This document shows, piece after piece, positions 33,881-43,126 of a stretch of DNA of 64,000 bases. Numbering within the stretch: position 1 is the stretch's first letter; the number at the start of each line of letters is the position of its first letter. This DNA is from JACJWR01 sp964547485 (lineage in GTDB: Bacteria; Actinomycetota; Actinomycetes; S36-B12; UBA10799), in contig CAZJNU010000007.1 in NCBI GenBank assembly GCA_964547485.1, positions 1-64,000 of the forward strand. The letters are read 5' to 3'. Under the pieces are notes generated by a model, which worked only from the letters and a program-made list of their open reading frames with translations, was not told the DNA's origin and ran no database searches. The position numbers were made by a program, and so were the translations under genes.

Positions 33881-36745
33881 CTACTCGAACACCTCCGGCG
33901 GCGGGCAATTGCATACCAGGTTGCGGTCGCCGTGAGCCCCGTCAATCCGGCGCACCGGCGGCCAATATTTGCCCGGGTCCGCACCGGCCGGATAGGCGGC
34001 CGACATCCGGTCGTAGCCCCTCCCCCACGGCCCCGCCAGACACAGCGCAGTGTGGGGCGCGTGGCGCAGTTCCGAGTCGGCGACGGCGACCCTGCCGTCC
34101 GCGATCCGGTCGATCTCCGCCTTGATCGCCGCCATCGCAGCGACAAACCTGTCGAGTTCGGCCAAATCCTCGCTCTCGGTGGGTTCGATCATCAACGTGC
34201 CGGCCACCGGGAACGACATGGTCGGGGCATGGAAGCCGTAGTCGATGAGTCGCTTGGCGATATCGTCCACGGTCACCCCCGTCGCCTTGGTGATCGCCCG
34301 AATATCCACGATGCATTCGTGGGCTACTAGCCCTGTCTCACCGGAGTAGAGAATCGGGTAGTGCTCCCTTAACCGAGCGGCCAGATAGTTGGCCGACAGC
34401 ACCGCGGTACGAGTCGCTTCCCGAAGTCCGTCGGCACCCATCAATCGGATGTAGGCGTACGGAATGGGAAGGACGCCAGCACTTCCCCACGGAGCACCAC
34501 TGACAGGTCCGACGCCACCGTCCCGGAAGCCGCGACCTGTCGGACCCGCGTCGGGCCGCAGCGGATGGCCGGGCAGATAAGGGGCCAGGTGAGCCCTGAC
34601 TCCGACCGGGCCGACCCCCGGACCGCCGCCGCCATGTGGAATGCAGAAGGTCTTGTGCAGGTTCAAATGCGACACATCGGCCCCGAACCTACCGGGCGGG
34701 GCCAATCCCACTAGGGCATTGAGGTTGGCGCCGTCCAGGTAGACCTGACCGCCAGCGTCGTGCACCAATCCGCAGATCCGTTGCACCTCCTGCTCGAAGA
34801 CCCCATGGGTGGACGGGTAGGTGATCATCAGCGCAGCCAGTGACGTGGCGTGCAGGGCTATCTTCGCCTGCAGATCAGCCAGATCGACATTGCCGCGCTC
34901 GTCGCAGCCGACGACCACCACCCGCAGTCCGGCCATCACCGCACTTGCCGCGTTCGTTCCGTGCGCGCTGGACGGGATCAGGCAGACGTCTCGCTCGGGC
35001 TGCCCCTGGTCGACCAAGTACGAGCGGATGGCGAGCAAGCCGGCGAACTCACCCTGACTGCCCGCGTTCGGTTGCACCGACACCGCGTCGTACCCCGTGA
35101 TGGCTGCCAACCAGGACTCCAGCCGGCTGATCAATTCGGCATATCCGGCGCTCTCCTCAGCTGGCGCGAACGGATGCAGTTCCGCGAACTCCGGCCAACT
35201 GATCGCCTCCATCTCCACAGCGGCGTTCAACTTCATCGTGCACGATCCGAGCGGGATCATCGACCTATCCAGCGCCAGGTCGGCGTCGGAAAGTCGACGC
35301 AGGTACCGCATCATGGCGGTTTCGCTGTGAAAGTCGTTGAACCACTCGTGGTCCAGGTAATCCACCCCGCGGCGGAGTACTGCCGGTATAGATTCGCTCC
35401 CCAACTCGGCCAGCTCGACGCGCAATCCCAGCGCCTGGCCGATCGCGTCCGCCACTCGCGCCAGGTCCACGTCGCGGGTCGTCTCATCCACTGTCAGCCC
35501 GACCGTGTCGACGTCGATCGCGCGGAGGTCGATCCCGGCGGCGCGCGCGGTCGCCAGCACCTCCTCAGCTCTGCCAGGGACACGCAACCCGAGCGTGTCG
35601 AAGAACTCCGCAGAGGTCAGAACCAGCCCCGCCGCAGTGAATCCTGCGGCCAGTCGGCGAGTACGGTCGTTCACTGTCGTCGCGATCTCGCGGAGTCCCA
35701 CCGGACCGTGATAGGCGGCGTACATGGCCGCCACCACCGCCAGTAACACCTGTGCCGTGCAGATATTGCTGGTGGCGCGCTCCCGACGAATGTGCTGCTC
35801 CCGGGTCTGCAGCGCCAACCGGTAGGCGACACGCCCGTCCTCGTCCTTGCTCACCCCCACGAGCCGACCGGGCAGACTGCGTTCGAGGCCCTGTCGCACC
35901 GAAATGAAGCCCGCGTGTGGGCCGCCGAATCCCATTGGCACCCCAAACCGTTGCGCGGATCCGACCACGATGTCCGCGCCCATCGCGCCCGGCGCCGCGA
36001 TCAACGTCAGCGCCAACAGGTCAGTGGTCACCGCCACCGCAGCACCCACCGCCTGCAACTCGGCGATGACTGCCCGCGGATCCCAAAGACGACCACTCGA
36101 CCCCGGATATGACAGCAGCGCCCCGAAGGCCTCCGGTGCGTCGACTGCCACCCGTGGGTCGAACTCAACAATCTCGATCCCCACGGGCGCGGCTCGAGTC
36201 CGCAACACGGCCAGCGTCTGCGGGTGGGTGTCAGCATCGACGAGAAACACCGGGGACGCGCTTCGCCCGCTGCGCCGGGCCAGCGCCATCGCTTCCGCTG
36301 CGGCCGTCGGTTCGTCAAGCAGGGAGGCATTGGCCACTGGTAGCCCGGTCAGGTCCGAAACCAACGTCTGGAACATCAGCAGCGCCTGCAGCCGACCCTG
36401 CGAAATCTCCGGCTGGTAGGGGGTATAGGCGGTGTACCAGGCCGGACTCTCGAGCAGGTTTCGACGGATGACGGCAGGTGTGATGGTGCCGTAGTAGCCC
36501 ATTCCGATCATGGCGGTCCGCGGGTTGTTCGCCCCCGCCAGTCGCCGAAGGTCTGCCAGCACGTCGGCCTCCGACAGAGGCGCAGGAAGGTCCAGCACTT
36601 CGTCCCGAATCCCGGCCGGCACCGCAGCTTCGATCAGGGAGTCGAGGCTGTCGTGACCGACGACCTTGAGCATCGTGTCGACATCGCCCTGATTCGGACC
36701 GATGTGGCGGGCAACAAAAGCGGGATCGCCGGTGAAGGAGGTCAC
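33881..36745 (-). CDS. gcvP: Glycine dehydrogenase (decarboxylating), P-protein
   Basis: The 954-residue single-chain P-protein of the glycine cleavage system decarboxylates glycine on PLP and passes aminomethyl to lipoyl-GcvH. The N-terminal half contains FVARHIGPNQ and MIGMGYYGTITPAVIRRN. The PLP lysine lies in LNLHKTFCIPHGGGGPG near residue 700. Length is in the usual 940-960 range. It starts with GTG at 36745; TACCCT on the reverse strand six bases upstream suggests a leaderless mRNA. Only 22 bp separate it from the MerR gene, so there is no room for a glycine riboswitch. gcvH lies 3 kb upstream in the same gene block; no gcvT is in the window. Confidence 0.96.
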   Translation of the reverse strand: MTSFTGDPAFVARHIGPNQGDVDTMLKVVGHDSLDSLIEAAVPAGIRDEVLDLPAPLSEADVLADLRRLAGANNPRTAMIGMGYYGTITPAVIRRNLLESPAWYTAYTPYQPEISQGRLQALLMFQTLVSDLTGLPVANASLLDEPTAAAEAMALARRSGRSASPVFLVDADTHPQTLAVLRTRAAPVGIEIVEFDPRVAVDAPEAFGALLSYPGSSGRLWDPRAVIAELQAVGAAVAVTTDLLALTLIAAPGAMGADIVVGSAQRFGVPMGFGGPHAGFISVRQGLERSLPGRLVGVSKDEDGRVAYRLALQTREQHIRRERATSNICTAQVLLAVVAAMYAAYHGPVGLREIATTVNDRTRRLAAGFTAAGLVLTSAEFFDTLGLRVPGRAEEVLATARAAGIDLRAIDVDTVGLTVDETTRDVDLARVADAIGQALGLRVELAELGSESIPAVLRRGVDYLDHEWFNDFHSETAMMRYLRRLSDADLALDRSMIPLGSCTMKLNAAVEMEAISWPEFAELHPFAPAEESAGYAELISRLESWLAAITGYDAVSVQPNAGSQGEFAGLLAIRSYLVDQGQPERDVCLIPSSAHGTNAASAVMAGLRVVVVGCDERGNVDLADLQAKIALHATSLAALMITYPSTHGVFEQEVQRICGLVHDAGGQVYLDGANLNALVGLAPPGRFGADVSHLNLHKTFCIPHGGGGPGVGPVGVRAHLAPYLPGHPLRPDAGPTGRGFRDGGVGPVSGAPWGSAGVLPIPYAYIRLMGADGLREATRTAVLSANYLAARLREHYPILYSGETGLVAHECIVDIRAITKATGVTVDDIAKRLIDYGFHAPTMSFPVAGTLMIEPTESEDLAELDRFVAAMAAIKAEIDRIADGRVAVADSELRHAPHTALCLAGPWGRGYDRMSAAYPAGADPGKYWPPVRRIDGAHGDRNLVCNCPPPEVFE

Positions 36746-36767
36746 CGGCTAAGGGTACGGGAGTCGG

Positions 36768-37337
<570 letters not shown>

Positions 37338-37524
37338 CCGAACCTCCTACCGGGTCGCGAGTCCGTGCGCGTCAACTCATGCTGAGGACGAGAACTCTTC
37401 AACCGTCTGCCCTGAAGGCTATGGACCCCCTGACGGGCAGTCAACGACATTGGCCGAACACGCCGCAAATAAATCGCATCCATGTAAGTCTATACCTCTA
37501 GTTCAGATTTTGACTTCGTCTGAT

Positions 37525-38004
37525 TCATGACTGATTGTCCTCTTCTTCGAAGTCCTCCGGGCTCACCGTGTCGAGGAACTCCCGGAACGCCTCAACCTCC
37601 TGCTCCTCCTCTTCCGGCACCTCGATCCCGGCAGTGTCGAGCACTTCCGGAGCCCCGTACAGCGGCGAACCAGTCCGCAGCGCCACCGCAATCGCATCAC
37701 TGGGGCGAGCGCTGACCTCCAGCCCGTCACCCAGATCCAGGACAGCGTAGAAGACACCGTCCTTCAAATCCGTGATTCGGACGGCCACCACCTCGCGACC
37801 AACTGCAGTGAGTAGATCGCGAATCAAATCGTGGGTGAGCGGACGCGGCGGCACCACCCCCTGCTGAGCGAACGCGATGGCGGTTGCCTCCACCGCCCCG
37901 ATCCAGATCGGCAGATACCTGTCGCCGTCGCGCTCCCGCAGCAGCACCAGCGGCTGGTTCGACGGCATCTCCACGCGCACGCCGATCACGTCCAGAGGCT
38001 TCAT
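37525..38004 (-). CDS. DUF151/bifunctional nuclease family protein (Rv1829-like)
   Basis: The 159-residue protein matches the bifunctional-nuclease (DUF151) family: EMPSNQPLVLLRERDGDRYLPIWIGAVEATAIAFA at the N-terminus and LEVSARPSDAIAVALRTGSPLY in the core. It has the usual acidic C-terminal extension (PEEEEQEVEAF and SPEDFEEED). Plant and bacterial homologues have nuclease activity in vitro; the role in actinobacteria is undefined. TAGAGT lies six bases before the ATG on the reverse strand, a leaderless signature. Its place between two MerR genes next to gcvP is conserved in actinobacteria. Confidence 0.92.
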   Translation of the reverse strand: MKPLDVIGVRVEMPSNQPLVLLRERDGDRYLPIWIGAVEATAIAFAQQGVVPPRPLTHDLIRDLLTAVGREVVAVRITDLKDGVFYAVLDLGDGLEVSARPSDAIAVALRTGSPLYGAPEVLDTAGIEVPEEEEQEVEAFREFLDTVSPEDFEEEDNQS

Positions 38005-38039
38005 AGCACGACTCTACGCGGGATCGGGGCCAGCGCAGG

Positions 38040-38441
38040 CTACGAGTGCAGGAAGTCCCAGGCGACCGTGCTTCCCCAGATCAAGATCGCCAGCACTACC
38101 GGCGGCGCGAAGGCAAACGTGACCAGCGTCGCTGCCCACTTGTTCCACCGCTTGACGAAGGCGATCCACGCGCCTGCGCTGAAGATCAGCGGCAACAGCG
38201 GATACGCCCAGATGCTGAGCACGAAGATCCAAGCACCGGTCGTCTCACCACTGTCAAACGCCATCACCGACAAACCGGCCACAGGCGCCCAAATCACCAA
38301 CGTCAGTACAGCCAGACACTGGGCGAGGATCATCCAGACGAGTAGCCCTGTTCGCTCACCCGAACCCGAGCCCGGACCCGCATCCGAACCCGGGCCAGGA
38401 GCAGGTCCGGCAAAGTCGGTGGCCCAGGGTCGCTCGGTCAC
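38040..38441 (-). CDS. Small four-TM membrane protein of unknown function
   Basis: The 133-residue product has a Gly/Pro/Ser-rich N-terminus (residues 10-28) and four hydrophobic segments, including VWMILAQCLAVLTLVIWAPV and WAATLVTFAFAPPVVLAILIW. No family is recognised. The ATG overlaps the stop of ftsR (ATGA), so the two are co-translated, which is the main evidence that it is expressed. The fold suggests a small integral membrane protein; the ftsR coupling might hint at a cell-division or envelope role, but that is speculation. Confidence 0.65.
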   Translation of the reverse strand: MTERPWATDFAGPAPGPGSDAGPGSGSGERTGLLVWMILAQCLAVLTLVIWAPVAGLSVMAFDSGETTGAWIFVLSIWAYPLLPLIFSAGAWIAFVKRWNKWAATLVTFAFAPPVVLAILIWGSTVAWDFLHS

Positions 38442-39127
38442 GGCAGAACCTCGGCGAGGTGAGACCGGACCAGAGCCCCCTGCAGATCGGAAGAGAGGGT
38501 GGCGACGGCGATCGCCGCGGCACGCATTCGCTGCTGCGAGTCGGCCATTCCCTGCATCGGCGTCGTCACCGCCTCGATCAGGCCGATCTCGCGCTCAGCG
38601 GCCAGTCGAAGCGCCCGCAGATGTCGGGGTGTCAGCCCATACTCTGCTAAACCTGCCACCGCGCGAGCGATGTCAAGGGCGTTGCGATCGAACATTCCCA
38701 GCCGGCCGGAGGTGATCAGCCCCTGATCCTCCGCCTCCTTCAGTGCCGCGGCTGCCAGGCCTGTTTCCCGCAACACCTCCGACCGGGAAAGCTCCAACCC
38801 GTCGGATTCGTCAGCTTCGAACGGGGCCGACTGCGGCGCCGGTGGGCGGGGCGCCGGATCCGCCACCTCCGGTGGCTGCAGACCGCGCTCCATCGCATCC
38901 AAATGCTCGCGGATCACCTTCAACGGCAGGAAGTGGTCACGCTGCATGGACAACACATAACGAAGCCGATCCCGGTCCGCTGTCGTGTACCGCCGATAGC
39001 CGGAGGGCGTCCGCGCCGGAGTCACCAGACCTTGACCTTCAAGGAATCGCACCTTGGAGATGGTCACCTCCGGAAACTCGTCCGAAAGCTCGGAGATCAA
39101 CGCCCCGATCCCGACAACGTCGGTCAC
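38438..39127 (-). CDS. ftsR: MerR family regulator FtsR (Rv1828-like)
   Basis: The 229-residue protein has an N-terminal MerR domain (VTISKVRFLEGQGLVTPARTPSGYRRYTTADRDRLRYVL), a Pro-rich linker near residues 80-105, and a C-terminal helical domain (RSEVLRETGLAAAALKEAEDQGLI). Actinobacterial homologues (C. glutamicum FtsR, M. tuberculosis Rv1828) activate ftsZ transcription. The order FHA gene, ftsR, DUF151, merR and gcvP is conserved here. The start overlaps the 3' end of the FHA gene and the stop overlaps the small membrane-protein gene, so the three form one operon. Confidence 0.9.
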   Translation of the reverse strand: MTDVVGIGALISELSDEFPEVTISKVRFLEGQGLVTPARTPSGYRRYTTADRDRLRYVLSMQRDHFLPLKVIREHLDAMERGLQPPEVADPAPRPPAPQSAPFEADESDGLELSRSEVLRETGLAAAALKEAEDQGLITSGRLGMFDRNALDIARAVAGLAEYGLTPRHLRALRLAAEREIGLIEAVTTPMQGMADSQQRMRAAAIAVATLSSDLQGALVRSHLAEVLP

Positions 39128-39594
39128 GACGGGACGCCACCGCCGGTCATGTAGCGGAAGCGGTACTTGCCGATCTGGACTTCGTCACCGCTGGCCAGCA
39201 CTACGTCCGTCACCGGCTGCCGATTCACATAGGTTCCGTTCAGCGATCCCAAGTCGACAACGCGCCAGCCGCCGTCAGTGGCGCGCAACTCGGCGTGCCG
39301 ACGGGAGACTGTGATGTCGTCCAAGAAGATCTGCTGGTCGGCGGACCTGCCCACGCCAACGAGCTCCCCTTCCAGTTCGAAGGCGCTGCCTTCGTTGGGC
39401 CCTCGGTGCACGACCAGAACCGCAAACGGAGCGTCTCCGATCGGCCGCTGGGGGCCTGTGTCGGGGGACGTTCCGACCGGGGTCAGCGCCCCGGTGGCCT
39501 CCAGTTCCGGACCGCTGCCCACCGCGGTACCGCACTGGGCACAAAACCGGGAATCGGCCGCCAACCGGCTGCCGCAGTTCCTGCAGATCACCAT
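39124..39594 (-). CDS. FHA domain protein with N-terminal zinc ribbon (GarA/OdhI position)
   Basis: The 156-residue protein has a four-Cys zinc ribbon (CRNCGSRLAADSRFCAQCG, residues 4-22), a Pro/Thr-rich linker and an FHA domain with the conserved VGRSADQQIFLDDITVSRRH and LGSLNGTYVN. By position it is the GarA/OdhI gene, whose FHA protein inhibits 2-oxoglutarate dehydrogenase and is switched off when PknB/PknG phosphorylate an N-terminal ETTS motif. No ETTS motif is present; the zinc ribbon occupies that end. The FHA domain should still bind phosphothreonine proteins. AGGAGGGG lies just before the ATG. It is transcribed with ftsR. Confidence 0.88.
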   Translation of the reverse strand: MVICRNCGSRLAADSRFCAQCGTAVGSGPELEATGALTPVGTSPDTGPQRPIGDAPFAVLVVHRGPNEGSAFELEGELVGVGRSADQQIFLDDITVSRRHAELRATDGGWRVVDLGSLNGTYVNRQPVTDVVLASGDEVQIGKYRFRYMTGGGVPS

Positions 39595-39616
39595 CGCCCC
39601 TCCTGAAAACCCAACC

Positions 39617-39994
39617 CTAACCCTGAACTAGGGCCTGATATCCGCCAGCGTCCAGCACTTCGCCGGTCAGTTGGCCGGTCGGAGTGATCTCGACCAACCA
39701 CCCGTCGCCATAGGGATCAGTGTTGATCGTCTCCGGCGCCGTCTCCACTGCATCATTTCGGGCGCTGACAGTGCCAGCAACCGGGGCATAGATCTCGCTC
39801 ACGCTCTTGGTGGACTCAACTTCGCCCATCGGCGCGCCAACTTCGACCTCGGCACCGAGCTCGGGCAGCGAAACGAAGACGATATCGCCCAGGGCATCCT
39901 GAGCGAACTCCGTAATGCCGATGCGCAGAACCCCATCGGGCCGCTCACCGATCCATTCGTGCTGACGCGTGTAACGCAACTCCGCAGGAACCAT
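39617..39994 (-). CDS. gcvH: Glycine cleavage system H protein
   Basis: The 125-residue H protein carries the lipoyl-lysine at Lys63 in GEVESTKSVSEIYAP. HEWI near the N-terminus and NTDPYGDGWLVEI near the C-terminus are family signatures. It shuttles the aminomethyl group between the P, T and L proteins. TAGGGT on the reverse strand six bases before the ATG, overlapping the stop of the upstream nucleotidyltransferase gene, suggests a leaderless start. The FHA gene follows 22 bp downstream. Confidence 0.95.
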   Translation of the reverse strand: MVPAELRYTRQHEWIGERPDGVLRIGITEFAQDALGDIVFVSLPELGAEVEVGAPMGEVESTKSVSEIYAPVAGTVSARNDAVETAPETINTDPYGDGWLVEITPTGQLTGEVLDAGGYQALVQG

Positions 39995-40003
39995 GGACCA
40001 ACC

Positions 40004-42523
40004 CTAGCTGCCGTCGTCTTCCGGCGGCGGCTGGGACGCCGCCTCGACGATCTCCCGCCATTCAGCGAGGAGGGTGCGAGCGCGGCCCTCCGTTGGGGCC
40101 TCGACCCACAACCGGACGATGGCCTCGCCCGGGTCGGGAGCGACCAGCACCCAGGCATCGTCTTCGTAGAGGATGCGCAAGCCCTCCGTCTCGTCGGTAC
40201 GTCGGTTCAGCGCCGCCAGACGCACCTGCCGCATCACCGCGCCCTTACGTGCCCACGGCGTTCGGACAGCTTCCCGCAGCAGCGCCGTGGACGGGATCCT
40301 GGTGTCGATACCTCGCAGAGTCAGCCGAGTGCGTGCCACCAACCCAAGCAAGGCCATCAACGCCGCCATCGCGTCGCAGGACGAACCGACCGCAGGGAAG
40401 ACGAATCCGCCGTTGGCGTCACCGGCCAGGATGAGGTCGGCGGTGGTCGTGGCCTGCGCCAGCGCCTGCGGACCCGTCGTCGTCCAGATGACGTTGACTC
40501 CGTGATAGGCGGCCACCTGCTCGGCCACTCGGGTCGTGGTGACCGGCAGTGCCACGAAGCCACCACGCCGCTCAGCTGCGAGCAGATCCAGTACCACCAG
40601 CAGCGCACGGTCGTCACTGAGAACTCGACCGGTCTCGTCGACGATTGACAGCCGTTCACCGGTGGGGTCAATCCGCAGCCCCAGAGCGGCTCTGCTCGAG
40701 GCCACCATCAGGCCCAGTCGCCGCAGCGCCTCCGTCCGTTGTTCCTCCGATTCCGTGGGATGGTTCGGCGTCAACCGGGCATTGACGCTGAGGGCCTCGA
40801 CTTCCACCGCCGACAACAACGCAGGCAGCACGGTGGCACAGGTGCCGCCGGAGGTGTCGACGACGATTCGCAGATCGGCTTCGTCCACCCCGGTCAGGTC
40901 CGTGCCGGCCAGAACTTTGGCGCAATAGTCCTCAATCGGGGCGATCGGAGCCGACACACTGCCCACCTCGCCAGGAAACGGTCGCCGGATATCGTGCCGA
41001 TTCACGATGCGCTCCAACTGCTGGCGCTCGCGCAGGTCCAACTCGGTGCCCTGCGAGTCGAGCAGCAGAATATCGACGTGTTCCAGCGCCCCCGGAGTGG
41101 TGCGGATAACTACGCCACCGTCCGCGTGGGCCCGGACGAAGGAGCGGGCAACCGGAATCGGGCAGGTGCCCAGCACCCGGACTTCCGCCCCGGTAGCCAT
41201 CAGTGCGCCCATGATCGTCAGGCTGAGCGCATGCGACACCGCCGCGTGGTCCCGCGCAATCGCCACTTTGCCACCCTGCGGGAGCATCGTCGCAAATGCC
41301 CCAGACAACCGGACTGCGAGTTCGGGTGTGACATCGATATTCACCACGCCCCTGACCCGCTCGCCAGCGAACAGCCGCTGCGACGATCGCGACTCCCAGA
41401 CGACGCTCTCGACCACCACCTCGCCGGCTTCGATCGTCTTGTACGGATAGACATCCGCCCCTGCCGTGATAACCACCTCGGGCTCCAACCGGCAGTCGTC
41501 GCCGACGAAGGAACCCTCCTCGACTCGCGCCCCCCGAAGGATGTCGGTGTGGCGCCCGACGACGCAGCCTCGAAGCTCGACATCCTCCCCGACAAAGACG
41601 TTGTCCAACAAGGTCGCTCGCTCGACCAGCGCACCTGCTCTGACGACCGCGTGCCGACCCACTACGCTGTACGGTTCGATCCGAGCCCCACCCTCGACCC
41701 GCGAATAATCCCCGATGAACAACGGACCGCTCAGGGTTGCGCCTTCGCCGATCTCGACACCCTGCCCGAGGTAGACCCCGGGCGTCGTCTCGAACCCGGG
41801 GATATCCAACCGAACCCGGCCGTCGAGCGCATCGGTCTGAGCCCGCTGGTAGGCCTCAAGGGTGCCGACATCCTGCCAATAGCCGTCGGCGATGAACCCG
41901 AACATCGGTGCCCCGCCCTCGAGCAGTCGCGGGAACACATCCTTCGCCCAGTCGACCTCGACGCCCTCCGGAATTTCGTCGAGCACCTCGGGTTCCACCA
42001 CGTAGATGCCTGTGTTGACCGTGTCTGTGAACACCTGCCCCCAGGACGGCTTCTCGAGGAACCGCTCAATCCGACCTTCATCGTCGGTCACCACGATCCC
42101 GAAATCGAGCGGATTTGGGCGTCGCGCGAGGCAGATGGTGACGGCGCCCCCCTTCGCCCGGTGGAATTCCTGCAATCCGGTGAGGTCGATATCGGTCAAG
42201 CCATCGCCGGAGATGACCAGAAAAGTATCGCCACGCAGGGCCGAAGCGGCATGTTTGACGCTGCCGGCGGTGCCGACCTTGCGCTTGGCCGTGGCATAGG
42301 TGAGGTCGACGCCCAAATCTGAACCGTCACCGAAATAGGTTCGCACCATCGACGCCAAGTACTGCAGGGTGACCACGGACTCAGTCATCCCGTGGTCCTT
42401 CAACAGCAGCAGCAGATGCTCCAACAGTGGCCGACCCACGACCGGCAACAACGGTTTCGGGGCGGAGGCCGTCAACGGCCGGAGTCTCGTTCCCTCGCCA
42501 CCAGCCATGATCACTGCGCGCAT
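40004..42523 (-). CDS. Sugar-1-phosphate nucleotidyltransferase fused to degenerate phosphomannomutase domain
   Basis: The 839-residue protein has three parts. Residues 1-235 are a nucleotidyltransferase (MAGGEGTRLRPLT, then FLEKPSWGQVFTDTVNTGIY). Residues about 245-370 are a left-handed beta-helix of hexapeptide repeats. Residues about 380-839 are a phosphohexomutase-like region. The mutase part has lost its key motifs: the TASHNP phosphoserine loop reads IRTTPGALEH, the metal loop DGDxDR reads DPTGER, and the sugar-binding GExSGH reads AGDANGG. The C-terminal domain is therefore probably regulatory or structural, while the N-terminal domain likely makes GDP-mannose or another NDP-sugar for lipoglycans. 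It starts 1 bp after the CDP-alcohol phosphotransferase stop. Confidence 0.88.
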   Translation of the reverse strand: MRAVIMAGGEGTRLRPLTASAPKPLLPVVGRPLLEHLLLLLKDHGMTESVVTLQYLASMVRTYFGDGSDLGVDLTYATAKRKVGTAGSVKHAASALRGDTFLVISGDGLTDIDLTGLQEFHRAKGGAVTICLARRPNPLDFGIVVTDDEGRIERFLEKPSWGQVFTDTVNTGIYVVEPEVLDEIPEGVEVDWAKDVFPRLLEGGAPMFGFIADGYWQDVGTLEAYQRAQTDALDGRVRLDIPGFETTPGVYLGQGVEIGEGATLSGPLFIGDYSRVEGGARIEPYSVVGRHAVVRAGALVERATLLDNVFVGEDVELRGCVVGRHTDILRGARVEEGSFVGDDCRLEPEVVITAGADVYPYKTIEAGEVVVESVVWESRSSQRLFAGERVRGVVNIDVTPELAVRLSGAFATMLPQGGKVAIARDHAAVSHALSLTIMGALMATGAEVRVLGTCPIPVARSFVRAHADGGVVIRTTPGALEHVDILLLDSQGTELDLRERQQLERIVNRHDIRRPFPGEVGSVSAPIAPIEDYCAKVLAGTDLTGVDEADLRIVVDTSGGTCATVLPALLSAVEVEALSVNARLTPNHPTESEEQRTEALRRLGLMVASSRAALGLRIDPTGERLSIVDETGRVLSDDRALLVVLDLLAAERRGGFVALPVTTTRVAEQVAAYHGVNVIWTTTGPQALAQATTTADLILAGDANGGFVFPAVGSSCDAMAALMALLGLVARTRLTLRGIDTRIPSTALLREAVRTPWARKGAVMRQVRLAALNRRTDETEGLRILYEDDAWVLVAPDPGEAIVRLWVEAPTEGRARTLLAEWREIVEAASQPPPEDDGS

Positions 42524-42524
42524 A

Positions 42525-43121
42525 TCAAGTCACCGTCCGTGTTCGCAAGGCGAGGATCCGACGAGCCTGCTCCAGGTAGAGCGCCCCTGCCCACCAATAC
42601 AGGGCGGTGCCCCAGATTGCAAAGGCCCAACCGAATATCCGGCAGATCTCTGCAATCGTCCCGCTGCCATCACCCAGCAACAACAGCGGGAAGGCGTACA
42701 GCAGGTTAAAGGTGGCGGCCTTGCCGATGAAGTGCACCGGGAGGCCGGTGATACCGCGCCGCTTCAGCACCGCAAGCACCACCGCCATCAGCAGATCGCG
42801 GGAAACGAGCAGGACGACAAGCCACAACGGGATTATGTCCCGAAGTAGCAGTCCGAACAGAGTCGCAAGGATGTACAGGCGGTCAGCGATCGGGTCAAGT
42901 AACTGCCCAACCCGTGTTATCTGATTCCACCGACGCGCCAGATAGCCATCCAGCCAGTCGGTGATGCCGGACACCACCAGTAGTGCGATCGCCCACCCGT
43001 CTGCCTGCGGAACCAGGATCAACCACAAGAATACCGGCACGCCCAGCAGCCGAGCGAAACTCAGGACGTTGGGAAGCGTGAGCACCCGATCAGAGGTGAC
43101 CTGGGTCTCCTGCACTTCCAC
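42525..43121 (-). CDS. CDP-alcohol phosphatidyltransferase family protein (PgsA-like)
   Basis: The 198-residue membrane protein has the CDP-alcohol phosphotransferase signature in two adjoining parts, DWLDGYLARRWN and GQLLDPIADRLY, with all catalytic Asp residues kept, and about five TM helices. The family joins a CDP-diacylglycerol to an alcohol; the substrate could be glycerol-3-phosphate, phosphatidylglycerol or inositol phosphate and is not decided by the sequence. The mycobacterial counterpart near gcvH is annotated pgsA2. It starts with GTG five bases after the small membrane-protein gene and is followed by the nucleotidyltransferase fusion. Confidence 0.88.
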   Translation of the reverse strand: MEVQETQVTSDRVLTLPNVLSFARLLGVPVFLWLILVPQADGWAIALLVVSGITDWLDGYLARRWNQITRVGQLLDPIADRLYILATLFGLLLRDIIPLWLVVLLVSRDLLMAVVLAVLKRRGITGLPVHFIGKAATFNLLYAFPLLLLGDGSGTIAEICRIFGWAFAIWGTALYWWAGALYLEQARRILALRTRTVT

Positions 43122-43126
43122 AGGGA

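Noticed and set aside
36746..36767. Glycine riboswitch before gcvP
   Set aside because: Only 22 bp separate gcvP from the merR stop and the start looks leaderless, leaving no room.
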